Origin: Elmis aenea
Lineage: Eukaryota; Arthropoda; Insecta; Coleoptera; Elmidae
Length of the DNA: 64,000 nucleotides
Assembly (NCBI GenBank): GCA_947652605.1
Contig: OX393576.1
Location: 63,092,966-63,156,965, forward strand
Direction: 5' to 3'
In this document: piece by piece, positions 48,101 through 56,779 of the stretch
Numbering within the stretch: the stretch's first letter is position 1
How the letters are laid out: each line of letters opens with the position of its first letter
Translations under genes and position numbers: made by a program
Notes under the pieces: generated by a model
Databases searched by the model: none
Told to the model about the DNA's origin: nothing
Seen by the model: the letters and a program-made list of their open reading frames with translations, nothing else

Positions 48101-51100
48101 AACCATTAAGACATAATTACATTAGCAGGAAGGCAAGAATTACAAGTAATTTAATTTAATTAATTTTATAATATGTGTGTCATGTGTGCAATAAATAAAC
48201 ATCGTAGAATTATTTATTCTGCCCGCGAAGTGAACGTAATAGACAGTTTTTGTCATATGTCGTTGCTCTTGGGAAAAAATTGTTAGCACTCATATTCTTG
48301 GGTCTAGGAACATTCTTCGCCCACAATTCTTCGCCCACAGTTCTTCGCCCACAATTCTTCGCCTACACAATTCTTCGTCTACACAATTCTTCGCCTACAC
48401 AATTCTTCGCCGCTGTAAAAATTTCGTTATAAATTAAAACAATCACATTTACAAACAAATTTGTGATATGCTTGTATGCGACGAAAAATTGTGGCGGCGA
48501 AGAATTGTGGCGGCGAAGAATTGTAGCGGCGAAGAATTGTGTAGGCGAAGAATTTTGGGCGAAGAATTGTGGGCGAAGAATGTTCCGGACACGAATATTC
48601 TTATGTTGTGAATAATTCTAGTATTTTATCAATTAAAAAGCCTCACTTTTTAAAACTTACCTCGTTGGTTTAGGCCTACTGTTTACTGGTATATGGCTAG
48701 CAGGTTTTTGCGTACTATGACTATTTTGACTAGGACGGGTATAAAGTATTGAAGGTTTATTTTGGTCTTGGTTGGGGAGCACCGAATTGTCCGTAGCGTT
48801 ATGAGCACAGCATGATCCAAACATGAATGTATCAACACACATTCCTATGTGGTATCCGTCTGAGTTGATGCACTCCCATACAAACATGCAAGTTCCTTCG
48901 AAACCATCCACCCAACACGGCTTTGGACTGATCTGGAAAGCTGAAAAACAAAAATTTGTCAATTTCTGTCAACATAGTCTTGTAAAATAAAAAACAGCTG
49001 TTTTCTGATCTCCTAGTAACATTCCTACGAGCATTTTTCTTTGTGTGTGATGTCAAAAAAAAGATTAAGAACATTTCGTAAGCGGCCTACTACATTTCCA
49101 ACAAAAACTGCAACTTCATATAAATTTATAATAGGTATAGGTATAAACGTTCCCAATTAAAGTAATTAATATTAATTTATTATTATCATGGATATAATGA
49201 TATTATACATCCTCATTGTTATTTTTATAGTGACCTATATATCGGAACATTTCGATTCAATTTTGTTTTTAATATTCATAATAATTGTGACTTAATTGGC
49301 AAAATTAACCTTAATTGATTACAAACCTTAAAAACGTCTTATTTACTATACCGGTGCGTCCACTTTTTTGAGTTCTCTTATTTAAAATATGGAAGGTAAA
49401 GTAGGTCTACTGTCTACTAAACGCATAGAGGAAGTTTAAAAAAATGTATAGAAAAAATATTAATAACCTTATTAAAAGTGAACAGCATCGTTAAAACATA
49501 TTTTAAATACATATTTCATAATTTTGATCCCCAATTAGCACCAGTGAAATTAACCGAAACTGAATCTTCTCAATTTCTCTGACCCGAATGTAAAAATAAT
49601 TGACATCTATCGTGGAAACAATCTTATTGTTAATGCAATTTTTCATTCTTGATATAACTGGGGCGGATAATCAGGCATTATACCGCAAATTAACTTTTAC
49701 AATTGAACTCGCTTGGTGTTTTCAATTAAAGTACCCAAGAAGTAATGTTCAGTGATTAATGAAGGACTTTTCAAAAGTAATATGGAACACTGAGCCATTA
49801 TACTTTCAGAGCGAGCTGCTATTGTTTTGATAACAATTGCAGACCAAAACATTGCAAATTAGATCAATATTGTCGATACGAGCAAATCACTAAACTAATC
49901 TGACATTTCTTGCTTCAAAAAAGTTTTAAGTGCAGCACAAACTCATTCATAATGCTGTATCCAAAGGACCATGACTCGCAGGAATAATATTATAAAAGAA
50001 CTCTCTGTACTTTACAACAAAACAAAAAGTAATTATATTTATTATTCACTCATCATTAATTTCAAATCATATTTTGGAAATGTCCAGAAACAATAAAATA
50101 TCGCTTTTATGCCACAAGGTGCTTTTAACGTATAAGGTGGGCAAATTTCGATGTTTTCATAGGGAATCTCGGTAACTATAAGAGGTATCGAAAAACGGTC
50201 CTCGCATCCTTGATCTCTTTTTTCAAGAAAAAGTTATTGGTGAAAACTAAAACTGGTTATCGTCTTTTGTTTTCGAGTTATCGCCGATAACTCGATTTTT
50301 CGACTTTTCGTTTTATGACTATATCTCGCTTGTTCATGAAAATAAAGAAAAATAACTTTGACGTTCTCCAGGCACTTTATTGATAAAAATGCAGTGACGT
50401 AGACAATTTTTCAAAAAAAAATCGAAAGTCGGGTTTTGACATAAAGTTGTATTTTTTTTTAAGGGAACCCATAGTTGGCTGTGGCATCACGAAAAAGAGA
50501 ATTAATTCCCCATTCCACTAATATATATCATGTGTCATCGATTTATTAATTTTCCTTACATTATAGCAAAAATTAGGTAATTTTTCATATTTTATTTTGT
50601 TTTTAGTAGTAGGCTTATGTCATTAAGAATATAACTGGTAAAACAAACTGTCATTCTGTTGTTTTAATGATAGTTTGACAAAATTATCACGTTTAATTTT
50701 TGATTGTTTATATTTTTGTACCTAAAAAACACGAAATGGCTTACAAATATACGAAAAGTTTGATATGTTAGAAAGTTTTATACAAAGTAATAATAATTCT
50801 GAAGCTGCAAGTGAAACATATTTTAATCGTTACCCACAATGAAGAAGAAATGTCCCACAATTAATGAGATTTTGTTTTAAGGCAATCTAATAAATCTATT
50901 TTTGGAAGACAGTTTTAACGAAATAAGGACAAAATTGTTTTGTTTTTCATTTTTTGTATAAAATCGTTTGATTAAAAAATTGGACAAAATGAATTTATCT
51001 CAAATTTTTGTGGTAAAATATCATTTTATATATTAAGTGTCATATATCATTGAAATCAGAAGACAAAACGCTATCCGACTATATGATTAATTTTTTTTCG

Positions 51101-51631
51101 CCGTATTTAAAAAAATGAAGTTGATGTTTCTGAAGAGACGAAACGTTGTTGGAAATTTTATGTTATATTAAAATATAAAGCTTAAGAAGTTTCCGTGGAG
51201 AAGTGCTTCCAGATTGTCGAAATCTTAAAAAATGTAGAAAATGGGGCAAAAAAACGAAAAAACATTTTTTCAGTTTTTCTTAACTTTTGAACTAAGACAT
51301 CCATGACAATTTTCTTTGCACATATTTGACGAGTATCTAATTTCGCAACTTTGCGCTAATTTAACCGACCTCGTAGCTCTTAAGATAAGCGAGATCCCCA
51401 TGCATTTACTCGAATTTGGGACACCTGTATATTTTCTCATTAACGTTACCAGTTTAAAAATAAGTCACAAATCAAAAACTATTGTACGATCATGTTAAAA
51501 TTGGCGTAAAGTATTAAAAAAATCACGGTTTCTAAATGCAACTCACCTTGTCCGCGTTGTGTGGAACGAAGAGCGGCGCCTGGGGCAGCGGACCACAGCA
51601 ACATGAAGCTCAGAACCGCCACCCAGAGCAT
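32849..51631 (-). CDS. flz-like: Filzig-like clip-domain serine protease (complete, 8 coding exons, 573 aa)
   Basis: Joining 51631-51547, 48940-48661, 47562-47104, 42884-42763, 39223-39138, 37615-37509, 35277-34980 and 33133-32849 gives 1722 nt with every phase matching. Residues 1-20: signal peptide. Residues 37-73: six-Cys clip-like knot (C37, C46, C52, C63, C72, C73). About 77-315: Ser/Thr/Pro linker. C317 probably tethers the catalytic domain; activation follows R329 (TR|IVGG). Trypsin-fold domain 330-570 has H376, D426 and S524 in GDSGG, with D518 in the specificity pocket, so it should cut after Arg/Lys. The stretch VGEYDFSNVQEELPYVERG is very close to what I recall of insect Filzig. 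Filzig belongs to the matriptase/prostasin-like apical-matrix proteases. At 573 aa it is much shorter than the fly protein as I recall it. Secreted zymogen. Confidence 0.88.
33208..34863. mobile_element. ACAGGGTGGTCC foldback in intron 7 of filzig-like gene
   Basis: Arms of about 450 bp (33208-33660) and 390 bp (34475-34863) are inverted copies bearing ATCGATGGGATTACATGGGT and ACCCATGCAATCCCATCGAA. The middle (33660-34470) is other inserted DNA, including the inverted repeat at 33683. At 34476 another CACCCTG|TA end abuts the right arm, so a second family member apparently inserted at a TA in the loop. Confidence 0.75.
33683..33977. mobile_element. Inverted-repeat MITE nested in foldback
   Basis: TAGTAGGTTGTGAAAACAAA at the left and GTTTTCACAGCCTAGATCCT ACTA at the right, each followed inward by AACAAGGTGTAMAACCTTTT and ATGWGGTACAAG. 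Palindromic overall with TA at both flanks. Superfamily unknown, possibly mariner-type. Confidence 0.6.
34980..35277 (-). CDS. flz-like: filzig-like exon 7: catalytic Asp
   Basis: Acceptor TTGTTTCAG ending at 35278, donor CAGGAG|GTGCGT at 34979. It encodes residues 380-479, including catalytic D426 in YEYDLALV, then PICLPASDDLLIGENATVTG and WGRLSEGGTLPSVLQE. Confidence 0.88.
35657..36475. mobile_element. hAT non-autonomous element
   Basis: 819 bp with ends CAGGGCCGGCGCAAG and AAACCGGCCCTG, flanked by TTAATAAC (35649-35656) and ATAATAAC (36476-36483), a 7/8 target duplication. GGCGCCC blocks lie just inside both ends. Located in intron 6 of the filzig-like gene. Confidence 0.75.
36636..37090. 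repeat. Tandem repeat, about 180-bp unit, 2.5 copies
   Basis: Units start at 36636, 36811 and 36994 (periods 175 and 183). Each carries GGCCCCGATTTT-like, GCAAAAACGGTTTGTC-like and CTTCTTGTGGTGTCAAAA motifs. The third copy is cut off near 37090. In intron 6 of the filzig-like gene. Confidence 0.75.
37251..37290. mobile_element. ACAGGGTG terminal fragment
   Basis: TACAGGGTGGGTTTTTTGAA is a left terminus of the family without a matching right end before exon 6. Confidence 0.35.
37509..37615 (-). CDS. flz-like: filzig-like exon 6: catalytic His
   Basis: Acceptor TTAAAAG ending at 37616, donor GATGA|GTAAGT at 37508. It encodes THRCGGAVLNENWIATAGHC, with catalytic H376 and the C361-C377 pair. 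The residue before His is Gly (TAGHC) rather than the commoner Ala (TAAHC). Confidence 0.87.
38156..39013. mobile_element. ACAGGGTG foldback in intron 5
   Basis: TACAGGGTGTTTCAATTTTC at the left, GCGAAACACCCTGTA at the right. Arms of about 350 bp are inverted copies (AACCTTGTAATTTTATTATT..., TTTAGGAGTGTATTTTAAAC). The 858-bp element ends 125 bp from the splice donor of exon 5. Confidence 0.8.
39138..39223 (-). CDS. flz-like: filzig-like exon 5: activation site
   Basis: Acceptor TGATATAG ending at 39224, donor TGGCAG|GTGAGA at 39137. It encodes CGSPILFPQAQTR|IVGG followed by KNAPFGRWPWQ. Cleavage after R329 frees the N-terminal Ile that activates the protease. C317 is the usual cysteine linking the light chain to the catalytic domain. 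Confidence 0.86.
40055..41661. mobile_element. ACAGGGTG foldback in intron 4
   Basis: TACAGGGTGTCCCAGATCAC at the left and ATCTCGGATACCCTGTA at the right; inverted arms of several hundred bp (ATCTGAAGCACGAGGAATTT / AACATCTGAAACACAAGG, ATTTGACATTTAAT blocks). A hAT MITE is inserted in the middle. Confidence 0.78.
40897..41161. mobile_element. hAT MITE with perfect 8-bp target duplication
   Basis: 265 bp, ends CAGCGATTCTTAAGCAGG and GGTTAAGAACCACTG, flanked by GTATAGAA (40889-40896 and 41162-41169). Inserted within the foldback 40055-41661, so it is younger than it. Confidence 0.88.
42763..42884 (-). CDS. flz-like: filzig-like exon 4: Thr/Ser-rich linker
   Basis: Acceptor GTTATTAG ending at 42885, donor GTTG|GTAAGT at 42762. 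It encodes residues 275-315 (TTTSTAPVQSTTSAQNVSLP...). The composition continues the linker of exon 3, and the phase (1 in, 1 out) joins exons 3 and 5. Confidence 0.7.
43054..44265 (-). mobile_element. mariner transposon, degraded, in intron 3
   Basis: Inverted termini AGGTAACCAAAAAGTTCGTG at the left and AATCGTGCGGTTTTTTTA-type sequence ending GGATACCT at the right. The minus-strand transposase relic includes KPGTKAAEAPRKICTAFGDH, ARSGRPKIINNDDIK, FNVSDETIRLHLHQIGK, HPKKIVLRVWRTAAGIGHYE and LQDNARPHTA. The third catalytic Asp motif has been lost and several frameshifts are present. Confidence 0.8.
45263..46957. mobile_element. hAT non-autonomous element in intron 3
   Basis: Ends CAGGGGCGGACTGGGTGC and GGGCCTGTCCGCCCCTG, flanked by AGCAGTTC (45255-45262) and AGTAGTTC (46958-46965), a 7/8 duplication. 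It contains the nested foldback 45540-46373. GC-rich termini stand out from the AT-rich surroundings. Confidence 0.72.
45540..46373. mobile_element. ACAGGGTG foldback nested in hAT element
   Basis: TACAGGGTGGCTTATTTTCG at the left and CGAAAATAGGCCACCCTGTA at the right; almost the whole 834 bp is an inverted repeat (CGGTTTTTGGC / GCCAAAAACCG, TTAGGTGTAATATATCAATA). No coding content. Confidence 0.82.
47104..47562 (-). CDS. flz-like: filzig-like exon 3: Ser/Thr/Pro-rich linker
   Basis: Acceptor TGATTTAG ending at 47563. It encodes residues 123-274, a low-complexity linker suited to O-glycosylation. An 11-residue motif WQVTTEPGFIT occurs twice, at 192-202 and 220-230. The donor must be ACTTCAAG|GTTTAA at 47103, a weak site; it is the only one seen before the frame stops at 47064 and it matches the phase of exon 4 (AG|A = Arg). 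Confidence 0.75.
48300..48593. mobile_element. Short MULE-like MITE with tandem-repeat inverted ends
   Basis: Ends GGGTCTAGGAACATTCTTCG and GAAGAATGTTCCGGACACG, flanked by 9-bp CATATTCTT (48291-48299) and AATATTCTT (48594-48602). Each arm is a run of 14-16-bp units (TTCGCCCACAATTC, TTCGCCTACACAATTC, and the complement). The 60-bp middle AATCACATTTACAAACAAAT... is shared with the long copy at 59967. It lies in intron 2 about 60 bp from the donor of exon 2. Confidence 0.75.
48661..48940 (-). CDS. flz-like: filzig-like exon 2: clip-like disulfide knot
   Basis: Acceptor TTTTTCAG ending at 48941, donor ACGAG|GTAAGT at 48660. It encodes residues 29-122. The Cys spacing C-x8-C-x5-C-x10-C-x8-C-C and core FEGTCMFVWECINSDGYHIG are the conserved N-terminal knot of the Stubble/Filzig group. 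A Ser/Pro/Asn linker follows. The end of a MULE-like insertion lies only about 60 bp beyond the donor. Confidence 0.85.
50138..51429. mobile_element. ACAGGGTG relative with two different halves
   Basis: The left terminus AAGGTGGGCAAATTTCGATG and right terminus CGAATTTGGGACACCTGTA are short inverted repeats. The left 750 bp is colinear with the arm of the 9391-13122 foldback, including ATGGCTTAC at 50736 and FIQSNNNSEAASETYFNRYP (frameshifted). The right half is different sequence. It looks like an internally deleted copy of the parent element, not a foldback. In intron 1 of the filzig-like gene. Confidence 0.55.
51547..51631 (-). CDS. flz-like: filzig-like exon 1: start codon and signal peptide
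   Basis: The ATG is at 51631-51629. Residues MLWVAVLSFMLLWSAAPGAA form a hydrophobic signal peptide with likely cleavage after the GAA near residue 20. Donor ACAAG|GTGAGT at 51546. A strong acceptor-like site (pyrimidine tract then TTCTTAG, ending at 51642) lies only 11 bp upstream of the ATG, so the 5' UTR is probably split and the true promoter lies farther right. Confidence 0.82.
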
Positions 51632-51642
51632 GCTTGGTCCTA

Positions 51643-52412
51643 AGAACAAAAAGGCAATAAATTACTACTGACCCGATTCCAACACACCAGCTTACATGAA
51701 TTAAATAGTTATTAACAATATATTGTAACAACGTTAGCACGTCAATATTTGAAAACATCCGCATGTGCAACTCTCATTGCTCGTATAGTTAATAGCTACA
51801 GCCATTATGCATTTTTTTTGCGTTGCAGACTTAATAAGATCATGTAACGGTGTTACTTTGCATCGCTGCGGTAGGGTAACTACAATAAATTTAACGAGTA
51901 AGCTGTGATTTTCAAGGAAATGCGGAAGAAAGGCGGCATCATGGTATAGTACACCATAATAAACGAATTTCCGCTTCTACAAGTTGATATACTGCTTGTT
52001 CTGTAATCAACACACCTAAACCTACACTAATTACATTCCTTATTGTGGTAAAATTGCATCAAAACTGGGTGCTTTATTTTTAAGGAATATATCTTCGAAA
52101 TTGATATTTATAAACGCTTAAAAAATTCAATTACACTCTTAGCCTCATATAAGCTTTTTCCTATTACAACATACGTGGGTTTAAATTGTATAGACACTAT
52201 TAAAAGTAAAAACTGAGTCGCACACGTTTTTGATCAGTGCTTCTCAAACAGTTTGATATTGGGGAGTTTATAACCTTTTGAATAAATTAAACTTTTTTAA
52301 ATCTTAGGCATCTTAACGTTATGAACCCTTTAACCAAGTTAAAAATGTCTCTGTTGTAATAAGCGTTATCTTTCGTACGTCAAACAACCGTTTATAATTG
52401 TAATTTTGTCTT
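51643..52412. other. Region upstream of filzig-like start codon
   Basis: Expected to hold a 5' UTR exon or the intron before it. No TATA/Inr pair on the minus strand was convincing. At 52238, CAGTGCTTCTCAAACAG resembles a hAT terminus without a partner. Confidence 0.3.
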
Positions 52413-53156
52413 TTAACCCTTTCACTACAACGGCCGTATCCGCTACAACGTCTTTGACGAACGATGCGCTAGAACACGCTGCTGAACGAAGGTCGTCTTC
52501 GCTAAAACATCCCCACTGAACGATACGACGCGCTGGTGTGCTAAATCTCCCATAGCGGTCGAAATCTACTTTTAGTTAGATAATAGTTAAACAGAAAGCG
52601 AAAAAATCTTTTTTTTGACTTGAACTGGATTGGAAATTAAATATAGAAAGGGTTGTTTTTTACGATAAATCACTTGTTTTGCACAAGCAAAATGCTTTGG
52701 ATTTAATTAATGCATTTTATCTGTGGGAATGTCAGTTTTGTAACACTTTTAAATAAATCAATATGTTACAATATATTAAAACCGCAAGTTACGGACGTTC
52801 GCGGAGGACGACTATAATCGCCCGTATAGTCACCAGTGGCGTACGCAAGTGGGGATTAGGGGGATAAATCCCCCTTCCGAAAATTTGGAAAGAACTAAAA
52901 TTATAATTAAGGCGTTTCCAAACATATAAAATACATATAAAACACATATAAAATATATTATATGTTTGTATATTTTACTTATAAATACTATATATGGGTA
53001 CGTTTGATCATGAAAATTAGAAAAAAAATGCCTATGGCGCTGTTACCCCGTTTGAAATTAGTCATTATTATTTTTACAAATTAAAACAATATCCCCCCTG
53101 AAATATTTTTCTGCGTACGCCACTGATAGTCGCCCGTAGTGAATACGATAGGGTTT
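52413..53156. mobile_element. piggyBac-like non-autonomous remnant
   Basis: Starts TTAACCCTTTCACTACAACG and ends near GCCCGTAGTGAATACGATAG GGTT, an imperfect inverted match. TTAA is present at the left only; the right end abuts the repeat array at 53160. The hAT MITE 52834-53125 is inserted near its right end. Confidence 0.4.
52834..53125. mobile_element. hAT MITE
   Basis: 292 bp, ends CAGTGGCGTACGCA and TGCGTACGCCACTG (14/14 inverted), flanked by ATAGTCAC (52826-52833) and ATAGTCGC (53126-53133), a 7/8 duplication. AGGGGGGATxxTxx blocks lie inside each end. Confidence 0.85.
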
Positions 53157-53159
53157 CGC

Positions 53160-53298
53160 GGGAGCGAAGAATTGTGGAGGCGAAGAATTGTGGGCGAAGA
53201 ATTGTGGAGGCGAAGAATTTGGGGAAGAATTGTGGGCGAAGAATTGTGGAGGCGAAGAATTTGGGGAAGAATTGTGGGCGAAGAATATTCCGGGCACG
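53160..53298. repeat. Solo arm of MULE-like tandem-repeat terminus
   Basis: Eight or so units of GAAGAATTGTGGAGGC / GAAGAATTGTGGGC ending in GAAGAATATTCCGGGCACG, the same outer end as at 48593 and 61303. No opposite arm. It gives long artefactual open frames (NSSPPQFFA) on several strands. Confidence 0.7.
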
Positions 53299-53300
53299 GG

Positions 53301-53520
53301 GCGATATATTGATATTTCACTAAATATCAATATAATTTTGATATCGATATATCGATATGGGATATCGATATATCAATATTCCGATATCGACATACGGATA
53401 CTGGATATTAGTCGATATTTTTCAGTCTTTTTGATTTCTTAGTAACTCTTTTAGCTCTCTGGTCCTTTATCAAAATATCGATATGTGGAAGAATATCGAT
53501 ATAATTTCGTCGTAGCGAAA
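53301..53520. repeat. ATATCGATAT-rich block
   Basis: The 8-bp palindrome TATCGATA occurs about five times in 220 bp, with many GATATATCGATAT variants. TATCGATA is the DREF recognition element in Drosophila promoters, but clustering in a degenerate palindrome-rich tract next to transposons points to repeat DNA. Confidence 0.5.
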
Positions 53521-53569
53521 TCGGTAATTACTATTGTATGACCTCAACATTTTTGAGACTCTGAAACAA

Positions 53570-53690
53570 TATTTATTTACTTACTTATCCTCACCCTCAT
53601 CTACCATAGGTGTAGAGGTGACTATCCTTCTCTAACCACTTCTATCCACTGCCTTGCGTCTCGCTTCAGTCATTATAAACATAATAATCA
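53570..53690 (-). pseudogene. Possible LINE 3' terminal fragment
   Basis: The minus strand gives MTEARRKAVDRSGWR and further degraded sequence, resembling the DRxxWR end of LINE proteins. Very short. Confidence 0.25.
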
Positions 53691-53699
53691 CTTATCTTA

Positions 53700-55085
53700 T
53701 TTAGAAAAAGAATGTATTCTTGAGAAACATGTCAGTTAGTCCCACTTCTTCATCTAAATAAGAAATTTGCTGAACAAGAGACGAAATTCTCGAAACTAGT
53801 CTAAATATGCTTTATTAAGGGATTCTTCTTCCAAATAACATAAGTAGTGTTTTAAGTAAACGTATGCATTCATGTTTAAAATAAATAATTCAAAAATATT
53901 TAAGCAAAAAATCTTAATTAACGTAAACTTTTTTTAATTTGTTGACGTGTGGAACGATTTTATAAGTTTGCCGAAGGCTGTAACTTTTTTATTGTTAGTT
54001 TCACTCAGACACTGTATCCTACAAATATTTTACGAAACCGTGTTTGGCAAACACTGCTTGTTAGATTATTCACAAACCATAAAATGTAAATGAAGCTGTT
54101 AAAAGCTCTTGTATCTGTATTTGCTTTGTTGTGTGCTAAATGCCTAAATTTTTATGCGCGCTAATTTTATTGCCGTTTTTAAAACGTCTTTGTTTCTCAA
54201 TAGCATGATTGTTAGTATATTTATAATCAATACAGTCTCGTGAGATCTAACCGAGGGGAATGAAGCAAGTTCACTGGACCGTCAACAAATCAGAACTTGC
54301 AAATTAAGCTTCTATCACGTACCTAGTGTGTGTTGAATAGCTAACTTATTTCATGTAAACTTACTCAAAACACGCAAAATACTCTCCCAACTTTTTCCGT
54401 TTGTAAATGTTCCATATATATCCGCTAATTAGCGATAAGTCTGGTTTAATAAAAATGGGCAAATGGTAGTTTCTTTATTCTTCAAGCCTATTAATTTAGA
54501 GATGAACGCTTTTTAGAAAGTTTATAAATTTAACTTAACTTACTTCGTGGTTGAGACGTACAATAGAAGTAGTAAAACTAATTTTCCAGTGTTGACTTGC
54601 TTGAACATAGCCACTTGTTGATTAAACTAGGTAAAAATACGTAACTAGATATACTATATAGTTTATACTTGAGGTTGCTCAACTAGAAATATGCAATAAA
54701 AAGACATAAAATTGTCTATGTCTGAAATTTAGTACGAATACATGTTTGTTCATATTGTTCCTAATCCTATATGTATTTTTTTAAATATAACACACTGCAA
54801 AAAATTAATTTCGTTGTATTTTTAAAGCTTTTATTAAATAGCTAACCGTTCCTTGCATCAGTAACAACTAAACGATTATTTGTACTTTTTACATGCTAAT
54901 AAAATTGGCATTTATTACAGCAGGAGACGTTTTTGGTGTGCTTAGCTATTGATAGCTTGATAGCATGTTCTATTTAAATAAAATGAGTCATTTCATATTC
55001 ATTGACTGTGTAAAATGGGCATAAAAGTAAATATAAACGATTTATACTCGTGGCTAATTGCCGATAGCATGCCTATCACTACGTA
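53700..55085. other. Intergenic, nothing recognised
   Basis: AT-rich sequence without repeats, open frames or RNA genes that could be supported. Confidence 0.35.
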
Positions 55086-56779
55086 TACTGGGTGTAACTG
55101 AAATCAGGCTCACCCTCTTTATTTCTTTGGTTATGATTTTAGACAAATGAGATAGTGCGAAAAACTGGATTTTCTGAACTATGTGCACGTTTGTTCCACT
55201 TCCGGTTTCTCTGGAAATGACCCTAACTATTTTATTTCAAACGGAACACCCTGCATATTTTGGCATTTTTGAAAAAAGAAGCAATTTTGAATAAAATTGC
55301 ACCGTATTAGTTAGTTTTTATAACCTCCATTTTTGGGCAAACTTGAAATGTTTTATTTAGTGTGGTTGTAGGGTTGCCAACTGACCTTTTTTTAAAAGGA
55401 CAGTCCTGTTTTAGGCACCTTTTGTCCTTGTAAATTTTTAAATATAAAAAGGGCGGCTTTTGCCCATTTTTTTTATTGAAAAAAATACTAAAATTAATAC
55501 GATAGTTTTCATTTAAAAAAAAGGTAAGTTTGTGTCATAACTTTTAACGGAGAGCGTAAAAAAATTTATTTTAGTACCTAGGTACCATCAAATACTACAT
55601 ACAAATATCTACAAATAATCTTCCTAATTTTGTTCGATATTTACAACAATAACGGAGATATGACACATTATAAATACTCCTATGACATAATAACCTTTGG
55701 GTTACATTAATCGGCTTTAAAAGTTACGAAATTTTGTTTTTTTTTTGACAAAAAGTCATTTTTTTTAATGGAACGATAGTGGCTCATGCGATTATCTAAA
55801 TAGAGTATATTCTGACGAATTCAAAAATTCCGATAACTTGGTATTTTTATTGAAAACAGGCATTAATATTTGAAATAGCCTTTTTTAACGCGCCAATCAA
55901 CAGAATTCTTTACTCCTATACTCCTATAGTTAAACATTTATAAATACTGGTATATTAAGTCTATCATTTCATTAATTTAAACATTACTCTAAAGTAATCC
56001 TATTCTAACCCAATCATTTACTCTACTATCTATGTATATTAATAATAAAAACGACAACACAATTTGGGCTCAGCCTGTTTTGTTCTTTTGGTAAGATTAC
56101 CTAATAATCATAGTCGACTAATCTCAATACCAACAAAACAATTGTTTCTTTTGTGTTGACTCTTGTCACGACGATCATTACAAACTAAAAATTTAATAAA
56201 ACCTCTATCAGGAAAAAAACAAAAAATAAATTATCACATCCAAAGTTTTGTTGAATAAACAGTTGAAATTTTTGGTGGGTTTATAAAGAAATCTTAATAA
56301 AAATACCAAGTTATTGGTATTGTTACATTCGTCAGAAAGTACCTTATTTAAATAACCGCTCAGCCACTATCGTTGCTTTTAAAAAATTGATTTATTGTCA
56401 AAAAACCTATTTTGCAACCTTTAAAGTTTATTAACGTAACCCAAATGTCAATTAAAATTTACAAAAACGTTTTTCGGGCACTTGTTGCAGGTCACAGCGC
56501 AATTATAAAACATTAATGTGTGTCCAAAAATTATTTGAGGTTATAAAAATTAACTAAAATGATACGATTGTATTCAAAATTGCTTCATGTTTCCAATAAT
56601 TCAAAAATATACACGGTGTTCTATTTGAAATAACAAAGTTAGGGTCGATTCCGGCGAAACCGGAAGTGAAACAAAAGTGTATGTATGTTCAGAAAATCCG
56701 GTTTTTTAATTTTACTTATTTGTCTAGAATCAAAACCAAAGAAAAAAGGGGATGAGCCTGATTTAAGTTACACCCGGTA
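55086..56779. mobile_element. ACTGGGTG foldback with nested elements
   Basis: TACTGGGTGTAACTGAAATC at the left and GATTTAAGTTACACCCGGTA at the right; arms of about 280 bp are inverted (ACTTCCGGTTTCTCTGG / CGGCGAAACCGGAAGT). The middle contains a fragment of the ACAGGGTGGTCC subfamily (about 55515-55680), a GGGTTGCCAACTG relic (55370) and another foldback. Confidence 0.75.
55696..56445. mobile_element. Nested foldback with TTTGGGTTAC ends
   Basis: TTTGGGTTACATTAA at the left and TTAACGTAACCCAAA at the right; arms of about 170 bp (CGATAGTGGCTCATGCGATT / CCGCTCAGCCACTATCG, AACTTGGTATTTTTATT). It is distinct in its ends from the ACAGGGTG group. Confidence 0.7.

Noticed and set aside
48832..49074. 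80-codon minus-strand frame overlapping exon 2 of the protease
   Set aside because: It is a different frame of exon 2 and intron 1; the exon frame has the six-Cys knot and correct splice phases.
53301..53520. TATCGATA cluster as a genuine DREF-regulated promoter
   Set aside because: The motif sits in a degenerate palindromic tract joined to a transposon array, with no core promoter or gene adjacent.
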